Shown here in pieces: positions 24,433 to 33,562 of a stretch of DNA of 46,310 bases (the first letter of the stretch is position 1; each line of letters opens with the position of its first letter). The notes under the pieces are model-generated. The model saw only the letters and a list, made by a program, of their open reading frames with translations, was not told where the DNA came from and ran no database searches. Source of the stretch: Rhodospirillaceae bacterium. Its GTDB lineage: Bacteria; Pseudomonadota; Alphaproteobacteria; TMED109. Both the position numbers and the translations under genes were made by a program. Location of the stretch: NCBI GenBank assembly GCA_902614225.1, contig CACMKJ010000004.1, positions 1 through 46,310 of the forward strand, written 5' to 3'.

Positions 24433-25491
24433 ATGAATTTTTTAGAAAAAATAGCTAAGCAAAAATATCCCTATGTAATAGCTGAGATAGGAATTAATCA
24501 TAATGGTTCAGTTGAATTGGCCAAAGAAATGATTGATGCAGCAAAATCTAGTTTAGCTAATTGTGTTAAATTTCAATTATTTATTACTGATGATTATATA
24601 TCTAATTTTGCTGGAAAAGCTGATTATCAAAATACTGATACATTTAAGAATGAAAGTCAGAAGGAAATTATTAAAAAAGCAGAATTAAGTATTGATCAAA
24701 TTGTAGAACTAAAAGATTATTGTAAATCAAAAAATATTGATTTTTTATGTACACCTTTTGAGATTAATAGTTTAAAAAAATTAATAAAATTAGAACCTGA
24801 AGCTATTAAAATTAGCTCATGTAATTTAACCAATTACCCATTTTTAAAAAAAGCTGCTTTATCTAAAATTCCAATTTTATTGTCTACCGGTATGGGTACT
24901 ATGAAGGAAGTAGAGAAAGCAGTAGCTATTTTTAGAAATGAAAATTGTCCTCTTTTATTATTTCAATGTACATCTAATTACCCTTCAAAAGAAGAAAATG
25001 CTAATTTGAATGTTTTAAAAACATTTAAAAAGAAATTTGATGTTCCTTTAGGTTTTTCAGATCATACTAAGGGTAATATGTGTGCTATTATCTCGGTAGC
25101 TTTAGGAGCTTTGATTATAGAAAAGCACTTTACAACATCTAAAGATTTGCCAGGTATAGATCAGAAGGCATCAATCACTCCTCAAGAATTAAAAAGTTTA
25201 GTTACTGAATTAAGAAACTCAAAATTAATTTTGGGAAGTTATAAAAAAGATAGAAGTGAAGAAGAAAAAAGTACATTCAAAGCTTTAAGGAGAAGTTTAG
25301 TTGCTAGTCGCAATATCAATAAGGGTGAAGTTTTAACAATTGATATGATTAATATTATGAGACCCGGGAATGGATTATCCACAGAATTTATTGATATGAT
25401 CATTGGAAATTCATGTAATAAGAACATTTTAAAACATAGTTTACTGAGATTATCTGATATAGATATAAAAGGAGAAAATAATGGAAAATAA
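24433..25491 (+). CDS. NeuB-family nonulosonic acid synthase (cassette A)
   Basis: The 352-residue enzyme condenses phosphoenolpyruvate with a six-carbon N-acyl amino sugar to give a nine-carbon sialic-acid-like sugar. The N-terminal barrel shows AEIGINHNGSVELAKEMIDAA, VKFQLF, KISSCNLTNYPFL, LSTGMGTMKEVEKAV, GFSDHT and the late EKHFT. A C-terminal antifreeze-like SAF domain starts around residue 285 with LRRSLVASRNINKGEVL and MRPGNGLS. It opens cassette A and overlaps the next gene by 11 bases. Whether it makes neuraminic, legionaminic or another acid cannot be read from the sequence, and the usual epimerase that feeds such enzymes is not nearby. Confidence 0.92.
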   Translation: MNFLEKIAKQKYPYVIAEIGINHNGSVELAKEMIDAAKSSLANCVKFQLFITDDYISNFAGKADYQNTDTFKNESQKEIIKKAELSIDQIVELKDYCKSKNIDFLCTPFEINSLKKLIKLEPEAIKISSCNLTNYPFLKKAALSKIPILLSTGMGTMKEVEKAVAIFRNENCPLLLFQCTSNYPSKEENANLNVLKTFKKKFDVPLGFSDHTKGNMCAIISVALGALIIEKHFTTSKDLPGIDQKASITPQELKSLVTELRNSKLILGSYKKDRSEEEKSTFKALRRSLVASRNINKGEVLTIDMINIMRPGNGLSTEFIDMIIGNSCNKNILKHSLLRLSDIDIKGENNGK

Positions 25492-26482
25492 AGTTTTAGT
25501 TGTAGGTGGAGGTTCAATAGGAAAAAGACATATTAGAAATCTATTACATATAAATTTTAATAGCGATGATATCCACTGTGTAGAACCTAGAGAAGATAGA
25601 GTAGAAGAGTTAAATAAATTAGGGATTAAAGATACCTATGAGAGTTTAAATGAAGCATTGAAAAAAAATAATTATACATTTAGTATATTATGTTCTCCAA
25701 CAATTTTTCACATTGATCAGGCAATTAGCCTAGCAAGAGAAAAGATCAATATATTCATAGAGAAGCCCCTGTCAGCAGACCTTAATAAAATTGATGAACT
25801 TCTTGCACAAGTAGAGAAAAATAAAATTAGAGTAGGAATAGCTTATGTATTTAGATTTTCCCCTTTAGTTGGTAAAGTTAAAGAAATTTTGAACACAAAT
25901 CTATTGGGAAAACTCTTATACTTTAGAGGTGAATTTTCTGAGTATCTACCAGACTTTCATCCTTATGAAGATTATAGAACTTTTTACATGGCAAAGAAAG
26001 AGCTCGGCGGAGGTTCTATATTAGATCAAAGCCATATTATTGATTTAGCATACTACCTATTAGGGGATTTTAAATCAGTTTTTGCTTTTAACTCTAAGGT
26101 ATCTAATTTAGAGATTAATACTGATGATATTGCAGAAATGTTAATAGAAACAAAAAATGGCGTAGTAGGTACAATACATACTGATATAATTGGAAGAAAC
26201 CATAAAAAAGAATTAGAAATAAAAGGTGAATTAGGTAATATAACAATCAATTTTTATGAAAATTCAGTAAACTTCTACTCAGCATCTGATAAGAATACAA
26301 TCATTTATAATAAATTCGAAAAAGATTTTAATCAAAACTATATTCTTGAATTAAAAAACTTTATCATGTACTGTCAAGGTAAAGAAGAGATTAAAACTTC
26401 TTTAAGCGACTCTATTAAAATTATGAAATTGATTTTTGCGGCACAAAAGTCATATAAAACAGGTCAAAGAGAGGGTTTATAG
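25481..26482 (+). CDS. Gfo/Idh/MocA-family NAD(P)-dependent sugar dehydrogenase
   Basis: The 333-residue protein has an N-terminal Rossmann fold (VLVVGGGSIGKRHIRNLL) and the catalytic family motif IEKPLSADL near residue 95, followed by the mixed sheet domain with GGGSILDQSHIIDLAYYLLG, where His and Asp suit the catalytic site. Such enzymes oxidise or reduce sugars and nucleotide sugars. A clear AGGAGAAAATA ribosome site inside the end of the preceding gene drives its ATG. Lying between a NeuB-type synthase and a TIM-barrel isomerase, it probably acts on the six-carbon precursor or on the nonulosonic acid. Confidence 0.88.
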   Translation: MENKVLVVGGGSIGKRHIRNLLHINFNSDDIHCVEPREDRVEELNKLGIKDTYESLNEALKKNNYTFSILCSPTIFHIDQAISLAREKINIFIEKPLSADLNKIDELLAQVEKNKIRVGIAYVFRFSPLVGKVKEILNTNLLGKLLYFRGEFSEYLPDFHPYEDYRTFYMAKKELGGGSILDQSHIIDLAYYLLGDFKSVFAFNSKVSNLEINTDDIAEMLIETKNGVVGTIHTDIIGRNHKKELEIKGELGNITINFYENSVNFYSASDKNTIIYNKFEKDFNQNYILELKNFIMYCQGKEEIKTSLSDSIKIMKLIFAAQKSYKTGQREGL

Positions 26483-26486
26483 TTTT

Positions 26487-27359
26487 ATGACAGTTTATTT
26501 ATCTACGAGTTGCTACGGTAGAACAAGTGTTTCAGAAGCAATAGCAGCATGCCAAAAAGTTGCTGGTAATTTTATTGAGATATCAGCACCACATGATTAT
26601 CAAAGTGTAGAAGAACTTAAAGTTGTTTTAAGTAAATATAAAAATAAAGGCATTAATTTTTCTTTACATAATTATTTTCCTGCACCAAAAAAATCTTTTG
26701 TATTAAATATGGCTGCTTCAGACAGCTATACATATAATATGACTAAAGAGTTAGTTAAGAATGCCTTTTTGTTAGCTGATTATGCGGGATCTCCTATTTA
26801 TGGAATTCATGCTGGATATTTGGCTAAAGCTAAAGCAGGAAGTGACGGCCATTTTATTTTTTCTGACGAAGCAGAAAGCTATAAAGTTGCACTGGAGAAT
26901 ACCATAAAATTTGTTGACCATATTTTAGAATATAAGCCTAATAACGTGGTATTTGCGATTGAAAATTTGTTTCCCTCGCCAAAAAAAAGGCATTCTTTAA
27001 ATTGTACGTATGAAGAAATTAAAGAATTAATGAATTCATTGCCTGAAGAAGTAGGTATATTGCTTGATTTAGGCCATCTTAATATTTCGAGTAATATTCT
27101 AGGATTTAATAGAAATAATGCTATTGATAAACTTTTAGCAAATTTTTTTAATAGAATTAAAGAAATTCATATATCTGAAAATAATGGAATAAAGGATGAA
27201 CACCTCGCAGTAAATGAAAACAGCTGGCAATTGGAAGTACTTAAGTCTATTGCAAGTCAAGATAAACAGAAACAGATTATCTATTGTATTGAAGCAAGAA
27301 GAGCCTCAGAGAAAGAAATTTTAAATAGTGTAAATTTAGTAAACTTAATATTAAATTAA
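26487..27359 (+). CDS. TIM-barrel sugar isomerase/epimerase (AP endonuclease 2 fold)
   Basis: The 290-residue product from ATG 26487 fits the xylose-isomerase-like TIM-barrel family. Metal-binding residues can be seen in FIEISAPHDYQ, FSLHNYFP, GIHAGYLAK, FAIENLFPS, ILLDLGHLNIS, IKEIHISENNG-KDEHL and CIEARR, which together make a typical Glu/Asp/His metal site. An upstream in-frame start would extend it by 17 residues into the previous gene and is less likely. It sits five bases after the Gfo/Idh gene and one base before the aminotransferase gene. It probably interconverts keto and epimeric forms of a sugar intermediate. Confidence 0.82.
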   Translation: MTVYLSTSCYGRTSVSEAIAACQKVAGNFIEISAPHDYQSVEELKVVLSKYKNKGINFSLHNYFPAPKKSFVLNMAASDSYTYNMTKELVKNAFLLADYAGSPIYGIHAGYLAKAKAGSDGHFIFSDEAESYKVALENTIKFVDHILEYKPNNVVFAIENLFPSPKKRHSLNCTYEEIKELMNSLPEEVGILLDLGHLNISSNILGFNRNNAIDKLLANFFNRIKEIHISENNGIKDEHLAVNENSWQLEVLKSIASQDKQKQIIYCIEARRASEKEILNSVNLVNLILN

Positions 27360-27360
27360 A

Positions 27361-28467
27361 ATGAAATTTATACCAATAGCAAACCCTAAAATGTCAGAAG
27401 ATGAAGCAGAAGCTGCCTATAATGTAATAAAATCAGGATGGATTAGTATGGGAAAAAAAGTAGAAGAATTTGAAAATAATATAGCAGAATATTTAAATGT
27501 TAACCATGCAATAGTAATGAATAATGGAACTTCTACTCTAAATGCATCTTTGCTAGCATTAGACATTAAACCAGAAGATGAAATCATTGTTCCAAGTCTA
27601 ACATATATATCATCTGCAAATGTAGTCGAATATTTGGGAGCAAAATTAATACTATGTGATAACTCTTTTAATACTTTCAATGTAGAAGTTGAACATATAA
27701 AGTCAAAAATTACAAAAAAAACTAAAGCTTTTATGACCGTAGATTTAAAAGGTTTGCCTATTGACTATGATAGATTTGTAGAATTAAGTAATGCAACAGG
27801 AATTCCTTTTATAGCAGATAGTGCGGAATCTTTTGGTTCTATTTACAGAGGAAAAAAAGTTGGAGGCCAAGCATTGATTCATTCTTTTAGTTTTTTTGCA
27901 AATAAAAATATGACTACGGGCGAAGGAGGAGTATGTGTCACCAACAGTGAAGAATTAGCTAATAAGTTGAGAATAATTAGAAATCAAGGACAAGAAGGTA
28001 GATATAATCATACGCATTTAGGCAATAATTTTCGTATGACAGACATTTTAGCTGCTATAGGCATAGAGCAATTAAAAAAAATTGACAATATACTAGATGA
28101 AAAAGTTAAAATAGCAGAGTTTTATAGAAAAAATTTTGAACAAAGCAAATTTGTAAAAACTCCTTTTGTACCTGAATATGTAAATAGACCAAGTTGGTAT
28201 ATGTATGGAATTAAGGTAGATGAGCTACAAAGAGATGAGTTACTAAGACATCTAGAAAAAAAGAATATAGAATGTCGTTTATCTTTTCCTCCGGTACACA
28301 TACAACCTTATTTTAAAAATAAATATAATTATTTAAATGATGATTACCCCATAGCTTATAAGTCGTTTAGAAGTTTTTTAGATATTCCAATTTGGGCAGG
28401 AATAGGAGATGAAAAATTAATTTACATAATAAATGAAATCAATGGATTTTTAAGTAAAAAAATGTAA
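27361..28467 (+). CDS. DegT/DnrJ/EryC1/StrS-family sugar aminotransferase
   Basis: The 368-residue PLP enzyme transfers an amino group to a keto-sugar, usually a nucleotide sugar. It opens with IPIANPKMSEDEAEAAYNVIKSGWISMG, binds PLP with SFSFFANKNMTTGEGG (Lys about 182), and has the NNGTSTLNAS phosphate-binding loop and the IADSAESFGS Asp. The late HIQPYFKN stretch is typical of the family. It belongs to cassette A, one base after the isomerase gene and five before the CBS-dehydrogenase. It presumably makes the amino sugar consumed by this pathway, but position and stereochemistry of the amino group are unknown. Confidence 0.9.
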   Translation: MKFIPIANPKMSEDEAEAAYNVIKSGWISMGKKVEEFENNIAEYLNVNHAIVMNNGTSTLNASLLALDIKPEDEIIVPSLTYISSANVVEYLGAKLILCDNSFNTFNVEVEHIKSKITKKTKAFMTVDLKGLPIDYDRFVELSNATGIPFIADSAESFGSIYRGKKVGGQALIHSFSFFANKNMTTGEGGVCVTNSEELANKLRIIRNQGQEGRYNHTHLGNNFRMTDILAAIGIEQLKKIDNILDEKVKIAEFYRKNFEQSKFVKTPFVPEYVNRPSWYMYGIKVDELQRDELLRHLEKKNIECRLSFPPVHIQPYFKNKYNYLNDDYPIAYKSFRSFLDIPIWAGIGDEKLIYIINEINGFLSKKM

Positions 28468-28472
28468 GAAGT

Positions 28473-30161
28473 ATGAACAAAAGTTTTTCATATATTGAAC
28501 CTGACCCGTATTTAGTTCAAAAAGATGCTAGTATTTATGAGGCTATGCTTATAATAGAAAAAGGTGAAGAAAGAATTTGCTTTATTGTAGAAAAAAATAA
28601 AAAACTAATAAAAGTAATTTCAGATGGAGATATAAGAAGAGCTTTGCTAAATAAAATGAATTTAAATGAAAGAGTAATTAATATTCATAATAATTCGCCA
28701 AAATTAATACAAGAGGAACAAATATTTGAAGAAGCAGAAAAAGTTCTAAGTAAAAGAATTTTAGTTGCTCCAGTAATAAATAAGAATGGTATAATAGTAG
28801 GGGTATTAAGGCATAAAGACATTATTCCACAAATAGATATTAGATCTTATAAAGTCACTATAATAGGACTAGGGTATGTTGGACTTACGTTAGGTTTAGT
28901 TATGGCAGATCAAGGTTTTTCAATTTATGGATTGGATAAAGATCAAAAACTAATTGAGCAATTAAAAAATAAAATAGCACCTTTTCATGAGAGGGGTATA
29001 GAACACTTTATAAATAAACATATTAATAACAATTTAAAGATAGGTAATGATCAAAACGCCATAAACTCTGATATTTATATTATTACAGTTGGAACCCCAA
29101 TAAATAAATTAACAAAAAAACCAGAAGTTCAAAATATCTTAGAAGCAACAAGCATTATAGCAAAAAAGTTGAAAAAAAATGATTTAGTAGTTCTTAGATC
29201 AACTGTTCCAATTGGTTGTACTAGAAATGTAGTTATACCTAACTTGGAAGAGATATCTAGTTTAAAAGCAGGTAGAGATTTTAGTGTAGCATTTTGTCCT
29301 GAAAGAACAGCAGAGGGAAGAGCTTTAGAAGAATTAAAAAATCTTCCACAAATAGTAGGCGGGTTAGATAAAAAAAGTAGAGAACTGGGATTAAGATTAT
29401 TTGGCGAAAATACTCATACTGTTATTGATATAGGATCTTTAGAGGCGGCAGAAATGTGTAAATTAATGGATAACTCATATAGAGATACTCGTTTTGCTTT
29501 TGCAAATCAAATGGCTGAACTAAGTGAGAAATACGGTTTAAACATAAATTATCTAATACAAAAAGTTAATCTTTCATATGAGAGAAATACTATACCTTTT
29601 CCATCTCCTGGTGTAGGGGGAGCATGCCTTAGCAAAGACCCTTATATTTTAATAAATAACTTTGAAGCAAACAATCTTGATTGTCCTTTGACTAAAGCTT
29701 CTAGGAAAATTAATGAAGAAGCGCCAAATAATATATTTTATAAAACTACTAAATTTATGAAATCAGTAGGCAAGGACATAACAAAAGCAAAAATATTTGT
29801 TGTAGGTTTTGCATTTAAAGGAGAACCAGAAACATCTGATTTAAGAGATTCTACCACTATTTGGTTTATTAATAAGCTTAAGAAGCACAAAGTTAAAAAT
29901 TTATGGGGATATGATCCTATAGTTAAAAAAGAAGATATCTCTAACTTAGGGGTAAAGCCATGCTCTCTAGAACAGGGGTTTAAGAATGCAGATGCTGTTT
30001 TTTTTATGAATAATCATAAATCATATTTATCGCTCAATTTATCATTGCTTTTAGAGTTTATGAATGATCCTAGTTATTTTTTTGATGGCTGGAATATTTT
30101 TAATTCTAATGATGTAATTTCCTTTCCTGGAGTAACTTATTCAGGAATAGGTTTAAAATAA
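28473..30161 (+). CDS. CBS-domain pair fused to a nucleotide-sugar 6-dehydrogenase
   Basis: The 562-residue protein joins two modules. Residues 1-120 are a pair of CBS domains with the signature VISDGDIRRALLNK and a second repeat ending VGVLRHKDI. From residue 128 follows a UDP-GlcDH/UDP-ManNAcDH-type enzyme: GLGYVGLTLG (NAD), VGTPINK, RSTVPIGCTR, FCPERTAEGRALEELKNLPQIVGG, MDNSYRDTRFAF, PGVGGACLSKDP (catalytic Cys about 385) and FAFKGEPETSDLRDS. The usual product is a uronic acid sugar nucleotide. The CBS part resembles that of PtmE-type nucleotidyltransferases, one of which begins near the right edge. The CBS pair may sense a nucleotide. The fusion is unusual. Confidence 0.9.
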   Translation: MNKSFSYIEPDPYLVQKDASIYEAMLIIEKGEERICFIVEKNKKLIKVISDGDIRRALLNKMNLNERVINIHNNSPKLIQEEQIFEEAEKVLSKRILVAPVINKNGIIVGVLRHKDIIPQIDIRSYKVTIIGLGYVGLTLGLVMADQGFSIYGLDKDQKLIEQLKNKIAPFHERGIEHFINKHINNNLKIGNDQNAINSDIYIITVGTPINKLTKKPEVQNILEATSIIAKKLKKNDLVVLRSTVPIGCTRNVVIPNLEEISSLKAGRDFSVAFCPERTAEGRALEELKNLPQIVGGLDKKSRELGLRLFGENTHTVIDIGSLEAAEMCKLMDNSYRDTRFAFANQMAELSEKYGLNINYLIQKVNLSYERNTIPFPSPGVGGACLSKDPYILINNFEANNLDCPLTKASRKINEEAPNNIFYKTTKFMKSVGKDITKAKIFVVGFAFKGEPETSDLRDSTTIWFINKLKKHKVKNLWGYDPIVKKEDISNLGVKPCSLEQGFKNADAVFFMNNHKSYLSLNLSLLLEFMNDPSYFFDGWNIFNSNDVISFPGVTYSGIGLK

Positions 30162-30170
30162 GGATATAAT

Positions 30171-31148
30171 ATGAGTAATAAAGTACTTATTACTGGGGGT
30201 ACAGGTTTTTTAGGAAGTGCACTTGCGATTAGGTTAGTAAAGTTAGGTTATAAAGTTTCGATTTTTGATAATAACCTTAGGGGCTCTTTAAATAAAATCA
30301 AAAATATTTTAGATCAAATTGAATTTGTAGAAGGAGATATACGAGATCCTGAGAAAGTTAAGAAAGTTACTCATGGCATTGATATCGTTTTCCATTTAGC
30401 ATTTATAAATGGAACTAAGTTTTTTTATGAAAAACCTGAATTAGTTTTAGACGTAGGTGTTAGAGGGGCTCTAAATATTTTAGATAGTTCTTTAGATTCT
30501 AAGGTAAAAACATTTATTATGGCATCTTCGTCAGAAATATATAATAAACCTACAAATGTGCCTACTAATGAGCATGAAAGAGCAATGATACCAGATATAA
30601 AAAACCCTAGATTCTCTTATGCTGGAGGTAAACTAATAAGTGAAATCTTAACTTTAAACTATCTAAGACGAACTAAAATAAGGGACCTTATATTTAGACC
30701 ACATAATATATTTGGACCAGATATGGGGAATGAACATGTTATTCCTGAGTTAATTAGAAAGATTTTTTTAGCAAGCAATCATCTAAAAAATAAAAAATGT
30801 TCTATTGAAATTCAAGGAACGGGAAAAGAGACTAGAGCTTTTTGTTATGTTGATGACGCAGTAGAACAACTAGTTTGTATGTTAAAAAATGGAATGAAAG
30901 GAGAGCTTTATAATATAGGTATGCAAAAAGAGATAAATATTAATAAACTCATAGAAGATATTTCTAATTTATTGGAAATTAATGTCGAAGTATTATCTTC
31001 AAATTTATTAAGGGGTAGCACTACAAGAAGGTGTCCTGATACTACTAAAATAAAATCTATTGGTTATAAAGAGTGTGATAACTATTATCTAGGGCTAGGT
31101 AAAACAATAAACTGGTATGTAAGTAATTTAAGAAAACAATACACATAA
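30171..31148 (+). CDS. Extended-SDR nucleotide-sugar epimerase/dehydratase
   Basis: The 325-residue protein is an NAD-dependent extended short-chain dehydrogenase. It starts with VLITGGTGFLGSALA (cofactor loop), has FVEGDIRD, MASSSEIY (catalytic Ser) and RFSYAGGK (catalytic Tyr and Lys), then FRPHNIFGPDMG and GTGKETRAFCYVDDAV. The group covers UDP-sugar 4-epimerases and dehydratases. It follows the CBS-dehydrogenase by nine bases and has an AAGGATATAAT ribosome site. A role in preparing the sugar before aminotransfer, or in a second linked sugar, is likely. Exact reaction unknown. Confidence 0.87.
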   Translation: MSNKVLITGGTGFLGSALAIRLVKLGYKVSIFDNNLRGSLNKIKNILDQIEFVEGDIRDPEKVKKVTHGIDIVFHLAFINGTKFFYEKPELVLDVGVRGALNILDSSLDSKVKTFIMASSSEIYNKPTNVPTNEHERAMIPDIKNPRFSYAGGKLISEILTLNYLRRTKIRDLIFRPHNIFGPDMGNEHVIPELIRKIFLASNHLKNKKCSIEIQGTGKETRAFCYVDDAVEQLVCMLKNGMKGELYNIGMQKEININKLIEDISNLLEINVEVLSSNLLRGSTTRRCPDTTKIKSIGYKECDNYYLGLGKTINWYVSNLRKQYT

Positions 31149-31153
31149 TATTA

Positions 31154-31852
31154 ATGTACAGAAATAAAAATATATTAGCTGTAGTTCCTGCTAGGGGCGG
31201 AAGTAAAGGTGTTCCGTTTAAGAATGTTCACATTTTAGCTGGTAAGCCCTTGATATATTGGACATTAGAACTGCTCCAAGAATTAGATGAACTTATTAAA
31301 ACATTTGTATCTACGGATAGTAAAAAAATTAAAGAAATAGTTGAAAAAATAGGTTTTAAACCTGAGGTTATGAGACCAGACAATATATCCGGAGATTATG
31401 CTAAAGATTTTGAAGTGATAGAGCATGCATTAAATGAAATGGAAAAAATAGATAATAAAAAGTATGATATTATATTAATGCTTCAGCCTACTTCACCCTT
31501 AAGAAAAAGAGAACAAATAATAGAAATATTAGATTTAATAATAGATAATAATTATGATAGTGTGTGGACAGTATCACCTACAGATTTAAAATTTCATCCA
31601 GTAAAACAACTAAAAATTGAAAAAGGGTTACTGAAGTATGTTATGAATGAAGGTTATAGATTACCAACTAGGCAATCTTTATATAATACTTATTATGTGA
31701 ATGGCTTAGCTTACGCTTTTTCTAGAGATTGTATTATTAAACAGAAATCAAGAATAGGAAAAAAAACAGCCCCATTTATTATTAAAGAAAAAGTTATAAA
31801 TATTGATACTTTAGAGGATTTTAAGAAAGCTGAAGAATATATTAAGAGTTAA
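31154..31852 (+). CDS. CMP-nonulosonic acid cytidylyltransferase (NeuA-like)
   Basis: The 232-residue enzyme activates a nonulosonic acid with CTP to give the CMP-sugar used by transferases. The nucleotide-binding N-terminus AVVPARGGSKGVPFKN (about 9-24) is diagnostic, followed by FVSTDSKKI, LMLQPTSPLRKREQI and NTYYVNGLAYAFSRD, with Asp in NIDTLEDF near the end. It closes cassette A, five bases after the SDR gene. This is the only canonical NeuA-type enzyme in the window; the two SpsF-like proteins further on belong to a related family. Product identity (Neu5Ac, Leg or Pse type) cannot be told. Confidence 0.9.
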   Translation: MYRNKNILAVVPARGGSKGVPFKNVHILAGKPLIYWTLELLQELDELIKTFVSTDSKKIKEIVEKIGFKPEVMRPDNISGDYAKDFEVIEHALNEMEKIDNKKYDIILMLQPTSPLRKREQIIEILDLIIDNNYDSVWTVSPTDLKFHPVKQLKIEKGLLKYVMNEGYRLPTRQSLYNTYYVNGLAYAFSRDCIIKQKSRIGKKTAPFIIKEKVINIDTLEDFKKAEEYIKS

Positions 31853-32148
31853 ATGTCTTAATTGTAATCTTTTTATAAAATATAGAATAAGAATAAAAAT
31901 AAAGATTAACTCTTATTAAAGAATATAGTATAAAATTTTGATAGAAATTTTCTGTGAATGAAAAGTACAAAAATAAAAATATTTTATATGATATTTTATG
32001 AAGATAATAATTTATCGTTTAATAAACTTAGCATTTTAAAAAACTCAAAGGATAGTTATAATTTTACATTTTTAAAAAAAATGCTAACAATACTAATTAA
32101 TTGAGTCTTTATTGGTTGAAAACTTTATAACTCTAAATATTATAAATT
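31853..32148. other. A+T-rich intergenic gap
   Basis: These 296 bases separate cassette A from the metallo-beta-lactamase-fold gene. The only sizeable frame is a 48-codon one at 31958-32104 on the plus strand beginning MKSTKIKIFYMIFYEDNN. It lacks a ribosome site and could be chance or a remnant. I see no RNA gene or clear terminator. The region probably carries the promoter of the next gene. Confidence 0.4.
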
Positions 32149-33456
32149 ATGCTTAATTATATTAAAGATAAAACTATAGTTACATTTGTATCACATGCAT
32201 CATTATTAATAAACTTTAATGGTCAATATATATTGACTGATCCATGGTATAAAACGAAAGCTTTTGACTCTTGGACACCAAATCCACCAGCTGCATTTAG
32301 TCAAGAAATTTTGTTAGGGCTTATAAAAAATAAATCGGTAAAAATAGTAGTATCTCATGCTCATCCTGATCATATCGATCAAAATTTTTTTAAAAATTTA
32401 CCAAATGATACTCCGATATTTATTCCAAAGTACAAAGATGGACATTTTTTAGATTTATTAGAAACTTTAGATTTACAGAATGTTACAGAAATAGGTACTG
32501 ATAATAAAATATTGGATGATTTTAAATTATCTAGTTATCAGCACATCAGCAGTGATTATGACTCTGCTTTATTAATTGAAACACCTGATATATTTATTTT
32601 TCACGGAAACGATAGTTGGACTTTAAGCAATATTGAAAAAAATAATTTAAAAAAAAAAATAAATAACACTAAAAAAGCTACTCTGTTTATGGGGCAAGGA
32701 GGTTCAGCATCAGGCTTCCCATTAAATTACTATAAATTAAGTGAAAATCAAAAGGACGAATTACTTATTGATAAAAATGCAAAAATGATTAACTCCTTAT
32801 ATAATACATCCTTAGAATGTAAATTTGATTACGTTTTAGCCTATGCCTGCTTCTCCTCTATAGATATAGAAGGAAAAAACTATAATAATAGAGCACCAGT
32901 TGCTACCGCTGATTATTGTAATGAAATTTGTAAAACAGATAGGTTTTTAGACTTTTCTCCAGGAGACTGTTTTTTTGTAAACAATAAAGACCTTGTAGTG
33001 TTACCAACCTTTAGATCACTTTACATTGAAAAAGAAAAATTTTATCATAATAATAAAAATTTTAAGTGGCCAGAAATATGTGAGAATAAAACCAAAGAAA
33101 TAACTGAAAAAGGAAAAGACTTTTTATTCTCATTAGAGGAATACTTAGAAAAAAAAGTATCAGCAAATATAATAGATATTAATGATGTATCAATAAATTT
33201 TAAATTTATTATCACTGACAATAATAGTAAAATTATTTCAGAAATTAATCACAATATTCTAAACAATATATCCTTTAGAAAAAAAATATGTAAAATAAGA
33301 GCATCTGTTTTGTATAAAGTTTTAGAAGGGGAAATCGCATTTGAGAATTTATCAATAGGTTATTTAGCTGAATGGGATAGAGATCCCTTTGAAGTTTATA
33401 ATAAAATATTTATGACAGAAATTAAAACTTTTTGGAATATTTATGTTGAAAAATAG
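32149..33456 (+). CDS. CMAH-like metallo-beta-lactamase-fold protein without Rieske domain
   Basis: The 435-residue protein has a UlaG/CMAH-type metallo-beta-lactamase fold: VTFVSHASLLINFNGQYILTDPWY, the metal motif VVSHAHPDHID (His70, His72, Asp74, His75), a later FIFHGNDSW and the C-terminal IGYLAEWDRDPFEVYN. The tail and overall length recall the catalytic part of CMP-N-acetylneuraminate hydroxylase, but the N-terminal Rieske iron-sulfur domain of animal CMAH is absent. Its place right after a CMP-nonulosonic acid synthetase makes modification of a nonulosonic sugar plausible. Equally it could be a hydrolase. The CMAH link is my inference from recall, not from an alignment. Confidence 0.65.
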   Translation: MLNYIKDKTIVTFVSHASLLINFNGQYILTDPWYKTKAFDSWTPNPPAAFSQEILLGLIKNKSVKIVVSHAHPDHIDQNFFKNLPNDTPIFIPKYKDGHFLDLLETLDLQNVTEIGTDNKILDDFKLSSYQHISSDYDSALLIETPDIFIFHGNDSWTLSNIEKNNLKKKINNTKKATLFMGQGGSASGFPLNYYKLSENQKDELLIDKNAKMINSLYNTSLECKFDYVLAYACFSSIDIEGKNYNNRAPVATADYCNEICKTDRFLDFSPGDCFFVNNKDLVVLPTFRSLYIEKEKFYHNNKNFKWPEICENKTKEITEKGKDFLFSLEEYLEKKVSANIIDINDVSINFKFIITDNNSKIISEINHNILNNISFRKKICKIRASVLYKVLEGEIAFENLSIGYLAEWDRDPFEVYNKIFMTEIKTFWNIYVEK

Positions 33457-33562
33457 CTACACTATTTATGTAATATTTATTATAAAATTTAAAAAGTTTT
33501 AAACCAAAACTTATGAAACTTTTAAAAGAAAAAAATAATATATATTTAATTATGTAAATGTG

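Noticed and set aside
26436-26486. Upstream extension of the TIM-barrel isomerase by 17 residues
   Set aside because: The extension lies inside the preceding gene and the family start fits the ATG at 26487.
31958-32104. 48-codon frame in the gap before the metallo-beta-lactamase-fold gene
   Set aside because: No ribosome site, no recognisable similarity and composition typical of random A+T-rich DNA; noted only in the gap description.
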